A stretch of 64,000 nucleotides of DNA from Sambucus nigra (taxonomy: Eukaryota > Streptophyta > Magnoliopsida > Dipsacales > Adoxaceae). The stretch's first letter is position 1. Each line of letters begins with the position of its first letter. Position numbers and translations under genes: made by a program. This document shows, piece by piece, positions 1 to 9,200 of this stretch. The stretch spans positions 205,275,660 to 205,339,659 of the forward strand of contig OX422213.1 of assembly GCA_949130495.1 (NCBI GenBank). Direction: 5' to 3'. Under the pieces are notes generated by a model. The model searched no databases and had not been told where the DNA came from. It worked only from the letters and a program-made list of their open reading frames with translations.

Positions 1-340
1 TCCCGGCATACTTTTGTTAAGGAAAAAATGAAAAAAAAAATCACAAAAACATTTTTCTTTATTTTACACACACTCATTCTCACACATTTGCATTTGTTTT
101 TATTTTTATTTTTATTTTATTTTTCATTTTTTTGTGAACATGCGTGTGTGTCGCTCGTCGTATATATTTTTCATTTTTTGGTTACATATGTGTATGTATG
201 TGCATACTTAGTCTAATTCTTTGATTATTTTATTTTATTTTTACTTTTTACTTTTTACTTTTTTATTTGTATTTTTATGTTGATATACTTATATATATAT
301 ATATACTTATAACCCCCCATTTCCCCTTAATTGCCATCCT

Positions 341-356
341 CCCCCCCCCCCCCCCC
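341..356. repeat. homopolymer C tract (16 C)
   Basis: Sixteen consecutive C. Similar 18-base C runs lie at 29238-29255 and 56194-56211. Confidence 0.9.
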
Positions 357-390
357 ATTTAAAAACAGCATGCAGTGGGCTTTTTGCTGC

Positions 391-431
391 TTGATCGATC
401 GATCGACGCCCAAGGGTCGATCGATCGATGG
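391..431. repeat. GATC-rich hairpin in the pre-env leader
   Basis: Two GATCGATCGATC-type arms flank the loop gcccaaggg. The same module, also preceded by ctgcttgatcgatcga, recurs in the LTR at 5786-5890, which links this leader to the LTR of the same element. Confidence 0.8.
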
Positions 432-1055
432 ACCAGTTAAAGGTCGAGAACTGCCTGTTTTTTTCCCTCTCTCCTCATTTCTTTTCCTCTCCTCTCTTCC
501 TAATTTCGAGCCCTAATTTCCCTCACCACATTTCCTTCAAATTTCACCCATTTTCTACACTTGCAAGGTATAATCCTTCCTTCTAACTTATGTATTTGTA
601 GATTTTGGTTCATTTTTGTCATGTTTACACTGTTTTCTCCAATTTTTGACATATATTGAATGTGTGTGGTTTTATCCCTGTTTTGTGTTGTTCCAACTGA
701 TTTAACTTGCGATTCTTGATTGATATCCATTCATGAACACATACATATTGTTGCATTATTGTTGTGTTCATGAATGGGGCTCATTTGTTAGTTCAAAATG
801 GTATTTTTCACCCTTGCCGCACATTGCGCACGCTAAGTGTTGGCTAAAATGCCACAAACAGTTTTCAATCCATTTTTTGGCGCACACTTGGGTGGTTTTC
901 ACTCTTTGTCTCATTTCGACAAATTTTCTCGCAATGTTGATTCTTTTTCACTCGGTTTTGCGCACATGCACCCACCATTTCAACTCGTACAATAACTAAC
1001 CATTAATTGTGCTTAAATTTTTTTGTATTGCTTAATTATTATTTTGTAGGTTGAA

Positions 1056-2160
1056 ATGGCAAATCTAAAAAAATACAAGTTCACTAGTTGTGTGCCCAAC
1101 GAGGGTTTCGAGGGGTTTCGATGCGAGCAGGAGCGAGACTGGTTTCAGGCCAATTTTCAGACATTTGAGCGACCACTGGGTTATCATTTTGCCTGGACCC
1201 TTGATCATATACCACAGGAGGCGCGGGTTTTGTTGCGCAAATAGGGATGGGAGCCCTTTCTCGCTACCAATGGGCGCGTTAATGAAGAGCCTGTTTGTAT
1301 GTTTTATGCGACATTAGTAGAGGTGAGGGGGCAGGGGCCTACTACATATGAGGTCATGGTTCGTGGAGTTCGGATACCGCTCCATCGTGCAGATTTGGCG
1401 GCTTTTATGGGTGTGCCATACCCTGCGAATCCTATCAGCTTTTTGGATGGGGATATGTTTGGCCGTGTGACGTTGATTGAGGCCCTTGCGCCGGGTGAGG
1501 AATGGAAGAAACGTGCGTTCCGTTCGGCTGCAATGGCGAATTTACCGAAACTTCTCCACTACATCAACGTCCACTCATTCATAGTGATGAACAACCGATC
1601 AGAGGTTTGTCACAAGCACGCAGCATTCATCTACACTATGCTTCGTAATTTGGGCGAAATCAGTTTGCCCAAAATCTTTTTAGAGACGATACTCGCGACA
1701 TCCCAGGAGATCGCCTGGAGGTATTCCCTTCCTTTTCTTTCCCTCACCACGAGGATCTGCACTTCTCACGGTTGCCCAGAGTGACAACATCTTGAAGATG
1801 TTGACTCACGCTTGGGGGGAGCCGGGGAACAAAAGGACGAGGGCAGAGGCGGCTGACATGGCACAAGAGGAGGCCGAGATAAGAGGTATGGAGCAGGGTG
1901 AGGGTTCTCACGTACTACACACAGATTTGGATGCCCGCTTTGAGGCATTTTAGGCAGTGCAAAACCAGCGCTGGTAGGAGACCCAACTCAGGTGGGCTAC
2001 ATGGGAGTCCCGCCTGGACCAGCAGCAGGCCGAGCAGAGTCAGGCGAGAGCGTAGCATAGGCATGAGTATCGGATGATGCAGGCGATGATGTGAGACTTT
2101 ACTTACAGAGGTATGATTCGGACACAACGCTAACTCCTCATTTTCAGGATCCTTCTGATC
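1056..2160 (+). pseudogene. Athila env-like / 'putative plant transposon protein' domain, broken
   Basis: The frame starts at the ATG at 1056 and reads to 1784 with an in-frame TAG at 1242-1244. It contains the block FYATLVEVRG...VMVRGVRIPL and an MNNRSEVCHKHAAFIYTML stretch, which resemble the putative plant transposon protein domain (Transposase_32) found in the third ORF of Athila elements. After a frameshift near 1700-1780 the match continues in another frame (ALLTVAQSDNILKMLTHAWG) into an acidic, Gln/Glu-rich tail ending in DPSDPSGSDH and a stop near 2180. At least one nonsense codon and one frameshift make it non-functional. The family's role is unknown; it was once proposed to be envelope-like. 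The next block at 2596 is the usual tract after this ORF. Confidence 0.65.
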
Positions 2161-2595
2161 CTAGTGGTTCCGACCACTAGGCTACTACTGTACTGGGTCA
2201 TTTTGGCATTTATGGGACGGATATTATGTTGTATTTTTATTTTTATTTCTTTCTTTTTAATAATTGTAATGTATTAAGTTGTTTTGTATGGAACTTATGA
2301 AATGAGAAATGAGAATGTAGTTTTGAGGTTGTTTATTGGATTTTGATGTGTGTGACCTTCCATTTTATAAAATCAAAAATTCACCATTAATTTATCTAAT
2401 ATTTTCACTTCAACCCCTCTATAGTGTTGTGGCTTGTGACATAGATTCTTTTAACTTAATACATCGGTATATATTCTTCCTATGCTTTGTACTAACTTGT
2501 TTTGCAGATTCATTTGGACTTGTTCTTATAGGGATCGCTCCAAATTTGGGTAATATCATTCTTTTCCGATATTTGTGTTGTGTTCTTTAATGGAC

Positions 2596-2635
2596 GCATT
2601 GGGGACAATGCAACATTTAAGTTAGGGGGTGTGGG
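2596..2635 (+). other. Athila post-env purine tract
   Basis: cattggggacaatg followed by gttagggggtgtggg matches the tract that follows the env-like ORF of Athila elements. A counterpart (catcgaggacgatg...ggaggtggggaa) is in the LARD at 46517-46556, and a related one precedes the LTR at 5345-5377. Confidence 0.55.
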
Positions 2636-3039
2636 ATATTCTATCCATTTCACTGTTTAGTCCTTGAATTTAACTACAATTTAGTTACAAAGCATGTTTT
2701 TGTTAAAAATTTGAAAATTTTCAAAAATATTTTCTTTCTTTTTTCTCCTTTTTTGGGCATTGTGCCCTTGTTTCCGTTGATAAATTTTAATAATTGCCCA
2801 ATCCATTAGACAATTCAACGATGAATGTTCTCGATTTTAGAAGTTATTAGTCTTTAGTCCTTAAGTCATTAATATTATGAATAGCTTCATGAATTAATTT
2901 ACTAATTTACAATGAGGGGAAATCCTACTTTCATATGAAATGGGCACTAATTATTAATTTACTTTCATCTAAAACTATACAATTAAAATTACAATTAAAG
3001 CTATACAATTTATTAATTAAAGCTATACAATTATTAAGT

Positions 3040-3480
3040 TTGCCCCACCACACACACACACACACACCCAACCCCTTCCCCCCTCCGCCCGCCACACACA
3101 CACGCACACACCTGCACACACACCCCACCTCCACCACCCTACCCCCTGCCCCCTCCCCCCACCACACCCCCTGCCCCCCCACCACACCCCCACCACACCT
3201 GCACACACACACACACCCCCACCACGACCACCACACCCCCTGCCCCTTGCCCCCTCCCCCCGCCACACACACGCTCACACTTGCACACACACACCCCACC
3301 CCACCCCCACCACCCCACCCCCTGCCCCCCCTCACCCCACCCCCACCACACCTGACACACACACAACCCACCCCACCCCCACCTCCCTTTGCCCCCCTCC
3401 CCCACCACACACATATATACACACACATACACACACATATACACATACATATACATACATACACACACATACACACACAT
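3040..3480. repeat. (CA)n / (CCCCACC)n low-complexity tract, G-rich on minus strand
   Basis: Runs of CACACA alternate with CCCCACCCC blocks. The minus strand therefore has many runs of three to five G with short spacers, i.e. G-quadruplex potential. The long open frames across it are an artefact of composition. The same kind of tract sits at the same place in CACTA-2 (13605-13925). Confidence 0.9.
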
Positions 3481-3627
3481 ATAGAAATGAAAGAGAAAGA
3501 GAGGAAAAAAACATACCTTAGAGAGAGAGAGAGAGAGCTGAAATCGCTTAGAGAGAAAGAGAGAGAGAGAGGGAAAACCAAAAAACGGTGGGAAAAAAGA
3601 AGCCTAGGGATTTTTTTATTGAAGACA

Positions 3628-3745
3628 TTATCACGGTCGTGTCAAGGTCCTTGACCGTGACAATTATTTTAAGAATTATCACGGTCAATGACCGTGACAC
3701 AAAACGCGTGTTTGTTGTCATGGTCATTGACCGTGACAAGGGTGA
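3628..3745. repeat. CACTA-1 subterminal palindromes (TCACGGTC...GACCGTGA)
   Basis: Three inverted pairs such as ggtccttgaccgtgac, tcacggtcaatgaccgtgac and tcatggtcattgaccgtgac. Subterminal repeats of this sort bind the TNPA-type protein in studied CACTA elements; binding here is inferred. Confidence 0.8.
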
Positions 3746-3762
3746 CCGGCTGAAAGGTGACA

Positions 3763-3775
3763 TTTTGGTGTAGTG
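3763..3775 (-). repeat. CACTA-1 terminal repeat
   Basis: TTTTGGTGTAGTG, identical to the CACTA-2 right terminus and to the last 13 bases of CACTA-3. Confidence 0.85.
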
Positions 3776-5167
3776 TTTATCCCGTGAGCACATGCGTTTT
3801 TCTTGTTGTATTGATTTGGTTTAAGATTTTTATAACTCGGTAATCTTTTGTCGCATTGTATATACTTACACCGAGTGATATTAGAGACTTATCTTCATTT
3901 GTGAGCGTATACACTATTCTTTCCTCTTTGAAAATGTTACAGTCGTTGGTAATCTCTTTATTCTTTCCTTGACCGTTCATTAATTGAGTTCATATATGAA
4001 ATGTATTACTTAAGAATGATGTTCATTTATTATTTTGACTCGAGAATTGCGTAAACTTTTTGAAATGATCATAGGCCATCTTTGTATATCACCCATATGA
4101 CCTTGACCTTGCCTTTTATATGTTCCCTAGTCAACCCATTTGAGCCTAAACACTAACCTCTCGCTTCATCACCCAAAATCCCATAACCAACTCCAAATTG
4201 GAGTTTTATACCATACATATTACCTTACATACCCTTATTTGGATTGTTATTTGGGATTGAATGATATTGTTGTTTTGGGGTTGAAATTTGAGCATGAAAA
4301 GAGTGAGAAAGTAAGAAAGTTTAGTGAAAAAGAGAAGAAAAAGTGAGAAAAGAAGAAAGTGTAGTGAAAAAGAGAAGAAAAAGAGAAAGTTGAAAACAAA
4401 AGAAAAAATGATTAACAGAAGAAAAGAAAAAGAAAGAGAAATTTGTATATATTGTGTATAGTGTTCAATAAGCTTTGATTACTCTCGATTGTTATATCTA
4501 ATGCTCGTTTGGAAATCATTTGTCCAATTTTGAAATTGCCCACTTTTTCCCATTATCACGAGTTTTATCCCCAAACACCTTTGAATTCGTATATACTACT
4601 CTTTCACTTCGTACCCCAGCCTAGCCTACATTACAACCCTATTAAAGTCCTATGTGATCTTAAGTAGATGTAATTCAAATATTTAAATAGTTTTGATAAT
4701 CTGTGAAAATGCATTTCGCCTCTTTTATATGTGCGATATCCTTTCACTGAGATTACAGTTTTTATTTCCTATGTAGCGTTATTCAATTGTGACATGTGCG
4801 TGGCCTAGTTTTACTTTACATTTACTCCTTATGCCCGTATGTCTCGTGTGTTACCTCCCTATTTCAAGTGAATTCATTTGATGAGTGTAATGCCCGTGAG
4901 GATTGACTTTTATGCATGCTTTTATATTTAGTATCCGAGTCATTTAGGTTTTTGCCAAATCACATCTTGCATGTGCTCACTCCCCTCCCACATGTTAAAG
5001 TTTCAATTCATTGAGGTGCATTCGATAATGTTAATGACTACAGACTTTTCACGTGAATTCGTTTGCTTTGCTAATAACATTTTGAAATCTTGTTCGTATT
5101 GTTGAGTTTTTCGCATGTGATTGGGCATATTTTGAGGAAACTTTATGATGTTTGTGGTTATCATCCC

Positions 5168-5270
5168 TGAAAACTCTCACGAGACGACACTCGTCCACTA
5201 GGGTAACCTAGGGGTTTAACGGCTTTTTGCATATGCTAAATGCAATCGAATCGCTCACGAAAGTGACCTT
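5168..5270 (+). repeat. conserved pre-PPT block of Athila-like elements
   Basis: ctctcacgagacgacactcg, gggtaacctaggggtttaac and gctaaatgcaatcg recur in order at 48012-48130 (LARD, plus) and 27795-27890 (Athila B, minus), each about 0.1-0.2 kb before an LTR start. Confidence 0.8.
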
Positions 5271-5363
5271 TTGCTTTTATACCATGCTTTTGTACTATCT
5301 CCTATTTTGGTTTACTTATTGTTCTTGTTGCATCCTATTCCATTACTAGGGACTAGCAATGTG

Positions 5364-5377
5364 TAAGTTAGGGGGTG
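5364..5377 (+). other. polypurine tract of Athila A
   Basis: aagttagggggtg directly precedes the LTR start TGATCA. The LARD has tttgggggtggtg at the same place. Confidence 0.65.
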
Positions 5378-5785
5378 TGATCATACACAAATATTGTGTA
5401 TTTCATCCGTCGAACCTACGTAATTTAGCCCCCATGGGTGCCTTAATCTCTATATTTAAGCCCGTTAACCATACAACCTCGTTTTATATTGTTAACATGC
5501 TATATGAGGTATAATTGGGCTTTTGTAGGTATTTAGGTACTAAGAATGGAGTTCAGACGCATTTCGCTCAAGTCCCGTACGCATTCGCACGTTCAAAGGC
5601 AATCCAATCAATTCACAGTTTGGTAACCTAGCCCGACATCTCATGGAAGTTGTATCCCTCCTCGCATGCTTCGTGTGGCCGTGAATGGTGCACGATTCCG
5701 AGTCCGAACGAAGAAGTTACGACATTTATAGCGGAGGAGAAAACCATTTACACCCAAACAGGAGGAAAATAGGAAGCTGCCCTGC

Positions 5786-5890
5786 TTGATCGATCGACCG
5801 ATCAAAAGGATCGATTGATCGATCCTTCAGATTTTTTCCACAATTTCAACTATCGATCGATCGACTAAAGGGGTCGATCGATCGATCCCC
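5786..5890. repeat. two GATCGATC hairpins in the LTR
   Basis: Hairpin 1 (5786-5826) and hairpin 2 (5851-5890, arms atcgatcgatcga/tcgatcgatcgat, loop of about eight bases) lie 60-160 bp upstream of the TATA box. Confidence 0.85.
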
Positions 5891-5949
5891 TGTTTTCTGC
5901 AGATATTTTCCTTTTCTTTTCTTTCTTCTTTTCTTTTATTCAACCTTAC

Positions 5950-5956
5950 TATATAA
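5950..5956 (+). promoter_or_regulatory. TATA box in Athila A LTR
   Basis: ctTATATAAcc within the LTR, downstream of the GATC hairpins. Placement fits an LTR promoter; the start site is not determined. Confidence 0.5.
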
Positions 5957-6829
5957 CCCAATTTTGTTTTAATATCAAATAGGCAGTTTTTAGTTTAAGC
6001 TTAGGGTTGTGGGTTTTGAGAGATTGACTTCATTTCTCTTTGGGTTGACAACCATATGGGTTGTGTATGTTGAACTTTCATCTTTCATCTTCCATCTCCA
6101 TTTATATAATTGTTCTTGCTTAATTCTTGCTTTGTAGATTAATTTCCATGCTTTGTTAATTAGTTTACCTGCTTTATTTCTTGCTTTCCTAGTTTAATTA
6201 GTTGTAATTTAGTTTAATTCATGTATTGACCCTAGATAAATAGGTTCGGGATTTCATTTCGCCATTTTTGGGCCCCGAGCTCCGAAAATTAGGTTTTGTG
6301 CAAAATTGCATTTAATTGAACCCGTGCGAATTAAAGTCGGATTATTATGCGTTTAACTTTATCTGTAATGCAACGTTAGTGTTTATAGCGATAATCCGAG
6401 TTTAATCCGCGTGTGACCAATTTTCAGTTAAATGTTTAATCTCACAACTTTGGATTGATTTCCTTATTGTGTGATGCTTATGCTTAATTGATAATGCTCG
6501 ATTAAATTTATCTCGAGTCGGAATTCTGATTAGTAGTTGTTTCGATCTATATGGTTGGATGTTATCCCGATCCTCGCTTTACTTTTGTGTAGACTTAACT
6601 TCTCTTTTTCCTTTTATTTACAACCTCCCATCACCTTTTACACTTTTATTCCTAAATTAATAATCCAATTAAAATCTGTCGAAGACTCCCTGTGGATTCG
6701 ATACCCAACTTATTGCTAGACTTGTATCGCAAGTGTAGTCGTAACTCAGGTTTTTTTTATTAACGCGGTGAAACGAAAATGTTGATTAGTGTTTTGACGC
6801 GACGCTACTTTCACGTGCTTTTCATTAGA

Positions 6830-7005
6830 CTGTCACGGTCATGCCACTTTCCTTGAGCTTGACAAGTTTTGTCACGGTTAAGGACTGTGACAAACCCGTG
6901 ACAATGTTAAAAAAAATTTCACGGTCATTGATCGTGATAAGTCCGTGACAAGTTTTCTTTATCACGGACTTGTCACGATCAATGATCGTGACAACTCTGG
7001 GGAGT
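6830..7005. repeat. CACTA-2 left subterminal palindromes
   Basis: Repeated gtcacggtcat, cacggttaaggactgtgac, ttcacggtcattgatcgtgat and cacgatcaatgatcgtgac units, the same family as at 3628-3745 and 14083-14285. Confidence 0.8.
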
Positions 7006-7489
7006 ATTGAAAAAATATCTGCTAGGCATTTTGGCCACTGCCACTGCCCAGCAGTATATTTGTACCTGTTATAGCAACGTTGTACCTGTTCAAGCATCAT
7101 ATATCCAAATAAAATAGAGATAATTCAAATATGCATTCAAAATAGAGACAATATGCATCACGGTATAATCCAAATATAATTCAAATGTACCAACTTAAAA
7201 ACAATTCAATTCAAATAATGTCACTACATGTCTTGGGTAAGGTTAAATTCGAGGAGGTGAGTAGGACACACGATATACGAATTGACAAACCCACTGATAT
7301 ACATCGTGTCGCATTGTTCGCGCAACCACAACGTGGAGTTCTCCTTCCCGGGTATCACATGCTTGACGAGCACCTTGGACTCGATATCTTGAAGCTAACG
7401 TCCATGAACTAGTCCACCCTAGACGATATTCGGGTCCCTCAACCCCTCCCTATTCGATGGCCATCAAATATGTCCAGTATAAACACGCT

Positions 7490-8900
7490 TGGCCAACCAA
7501 GTGTCGACATCGGTCGGTCGAAGGGACCCAAATAGGGAAGTGGATCATCAAAGTCCGCACGTGTCGGTGATGAAGCAGCGAGGTCCACGTCCTCGTCATC
7601 CTGCACCTCATCCTCCCGCACCTCCTCCCCCACCACCTTCTACTTCCCTTTCCCCTTGTGTTTTTTTCCGCCCAACGAACGCTTCAGGAATGAGAACATA
7701 TCTTGGACCGTCGCCTCCAAAAGGGACAACTTCGCGTCATGCGAGTCCACCGTTCGAGCCAACCCGATGTCGCTCGTCTCTAATTCGATGATCCTAGATT
7801 TTGCCACCCGCGAGCTCACCCCCTTGTCCTCCCCTTGCGATCAGAGACAAGCACTTGGCTGAGTGCGTCTATGGACAAAGATGCCTTGTCGGCATCAGAT
7901 TGCGACTCATGCACTTCCTTAAGCTTTGCCTAAAACGACAAAAAGCACATGATTAGTAAAATAAGTAAATTAAAAAATTATAATGTAATTAACAAAAAGT
8001 AAACTGTCGGATTACTTACATTCGTGGCCGCGACGCTCGGGGACACTTTCTTGTCCTTCCCCTTCTTCGTTCGAAGAGCCACATAAGTATCGAGCCTATG
8101 TGGCCTACCCCCAGGGACACTCCCTGTCCCCTGAAATAAAATAAAGTAAAATTATTATCAGCCCGCAAAGTAAAATAATGCAGAATAATATATTTCTGTA
8201 ATTATAGAAAAATTAAATCTTACCATCATCCTATGCTCCACCTTGGCGTAAGACATCCAACCGGAGTAGTGCACATCCGTCTTTTTTGCCCGATTTTCCC
8301 ACCCTAATTGGCGAGATGCAATTTGTCGCTCCCCGATCTCATTTTCAACGATCTTTTGCCATTGTGCCAATGAGATCGGCTCCTTCGACAGGACGGATTC
8401 ACGCCTTTGGATAATGGACTCTCGTGTCTTCCCAAAGTACCGGGTCCGCATATTTTTCTTCCACGTCTTGTGTTGCTCCCTCAACTGCTCCAAGACGGAA
8501 TCGCGTAGCTTTGGATCCAGGCTGAATTGTTCTTGTCCAACAAATACAATGTTAGTTGCAAATAAATATATATATAAATATAAAATGAAATTGAAATCGA
8601 AATTGAAATATTAATATGAATATAAATATAAATACATTACTTGTAGTGCCACCCAAACAACTAACTTGAGCTCATATGGCACCTCCTTCCAACTAATGTA
8701 CCCCGGGACGATGATCGTCCTTACCAGCTCGAGGGATCTTGCTAATAGCCCGACTTGTTCTCGATGACCATCCCTAATTTGCCATATTTGGAGAGCCTAG
8801 GGGCCGAGGAGCCCTCGTCGCCTCCGCTACCACCGAGCCCAGACGAAATCATCATAACAAGCATCATCATCCTCACCTTAATACCTGAAGGAGACATTTG
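7490..8900 (-). pseudogene. TNPA-like transposase (Transposase_24, Ptta/En/Spm), broken
   Basis: Read right to left in pieces separated by AT-rich introns. A first piece near 8745-8640 reads TIIVPGYISWKEVPYELK. A second (8520-8225) reads LDPKLRDSVLEQL, then W-rich helices, LAQWQKIVENEIGERQ and NRAKKTDVHYSGWMSYAKVE, the hallmark of the plant Transposase_24 domain. A third (8125-8010) reads GRPHRLDTYVALRTKKGKDK. A C-terminal part (7930-7490) has heptad-like LE...LART...LLEATVQ and an acidic EDEVQDDEDVD stretch. Stop codons and frame breaks interrupt the last part. It lies downstream of the TNP2-like gene in the same orientation, the usual CACTA order. The protein class binds subterminal repeats; that role is from family knowledge. 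Confidence 0.65.
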
Positions 8901-9200
8901 CTGTAAAAAAATGTTATTAGTACATATCAAAATGAATTAAAAGAAGACATGCAAATATGTACAATTACTACAAATAAAAATTAATTGTTACTGTCAAACA
9001 CCTCAATTCTTAATTCCAAAACAACAACATCTAGCTCATAATATGTACAATTACTAAAAATCCGAAACATCCCCACCCCCACCCCTACTGACCACACACG
9101 CACACTACACAAGAGTGAAAATGATAAAGTGCAAATCAATTAAAAGCATTAGAAATGGATGTTTCAGTACAAATTGGAATATTTATTACAAATTTAAAAA

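Larger units (their letters stand above)
2880..3775 (+). mobile_element. CACTA-1: isolated right end of a CACTA transposon
   Basis: It ends in TTTTGGTGTAGTG (3763-3775), the reverse complement of CACTACACCAAAA. Its organisation repeats the right end of CACTA-2 (13440-14327): a taatttactaatttacaatgagg stretch, a C/CA-rich tract, GA repeats, a run of a/g, then TCACGGTC palindromes. No left terminus CACTACACC occurs in 1-2880, so only the right ~0.9 kb is visible. It sits in the 3' UTR of Athila A. Confidence 0.75.
3776..5377 (+). other. Athila A 3' UTR, non-coding
   Basis: About 1.6 kb without a supportable gene. It contains a purine-rich stretch of agagaaaaag repeats (4290-4440) and, near the end, a block shared by three Athila-like elements in this window (5168-5270), followed by the polypurine tract. 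Confidence 0.6.
1..6813 (+). mobile_element. Athila-like Ty3/gypsy retrotransposon A, 3' half
   Basis: The order seen is an env-like reading frame (1056-2160), a 3' UTR, a purine-rich tract and an LTR starting TGATCATACAC. The arrangement and the tract after the env frame (ggacaatg...ttagggggtg) are typical of plant Athila elements. The 5' LTR, gag and pol would lie left of the window. The 3' UTR is interrupted by a CACTA right end (2880-3775). The first 1,050 bases hold no convincing gene; they are T-rich with a GATC hairpin. Family placement is inferred from organisation and motifs, not from an alignment. Confidence 0.7.
5378..6813 (+). repeat. 3' LTR of Athila A
   Basis: It starts TGATCATACAC after a purine tract. 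It contains a TATA box (5950-5956), the ctccctgtggattcgatac motif near 6685 that is common near the 3' end of Athila LTRs, and ends near gacgcgacgctactttca. The right edge (about 6813) is inferred from a TCA end; the other LTR and target duplication are outside the window. Confidence 0.6.

Noticed and set aside
28..216. Short Leu/Phe-rich frame that looks membrane-like
   Set aside because: T-rich DNA gives Phe/Leu codons; nothing else supports a gene.
2931..3654. Long open frames on both strands across 2931-3654 (His/Thr/Pro-rich and Gly/Cys/Val-rich)
   Set aside because: They arise from the CA/CCCCACC low-complexity tract; no domain, start context or codon pattern supports a gene.
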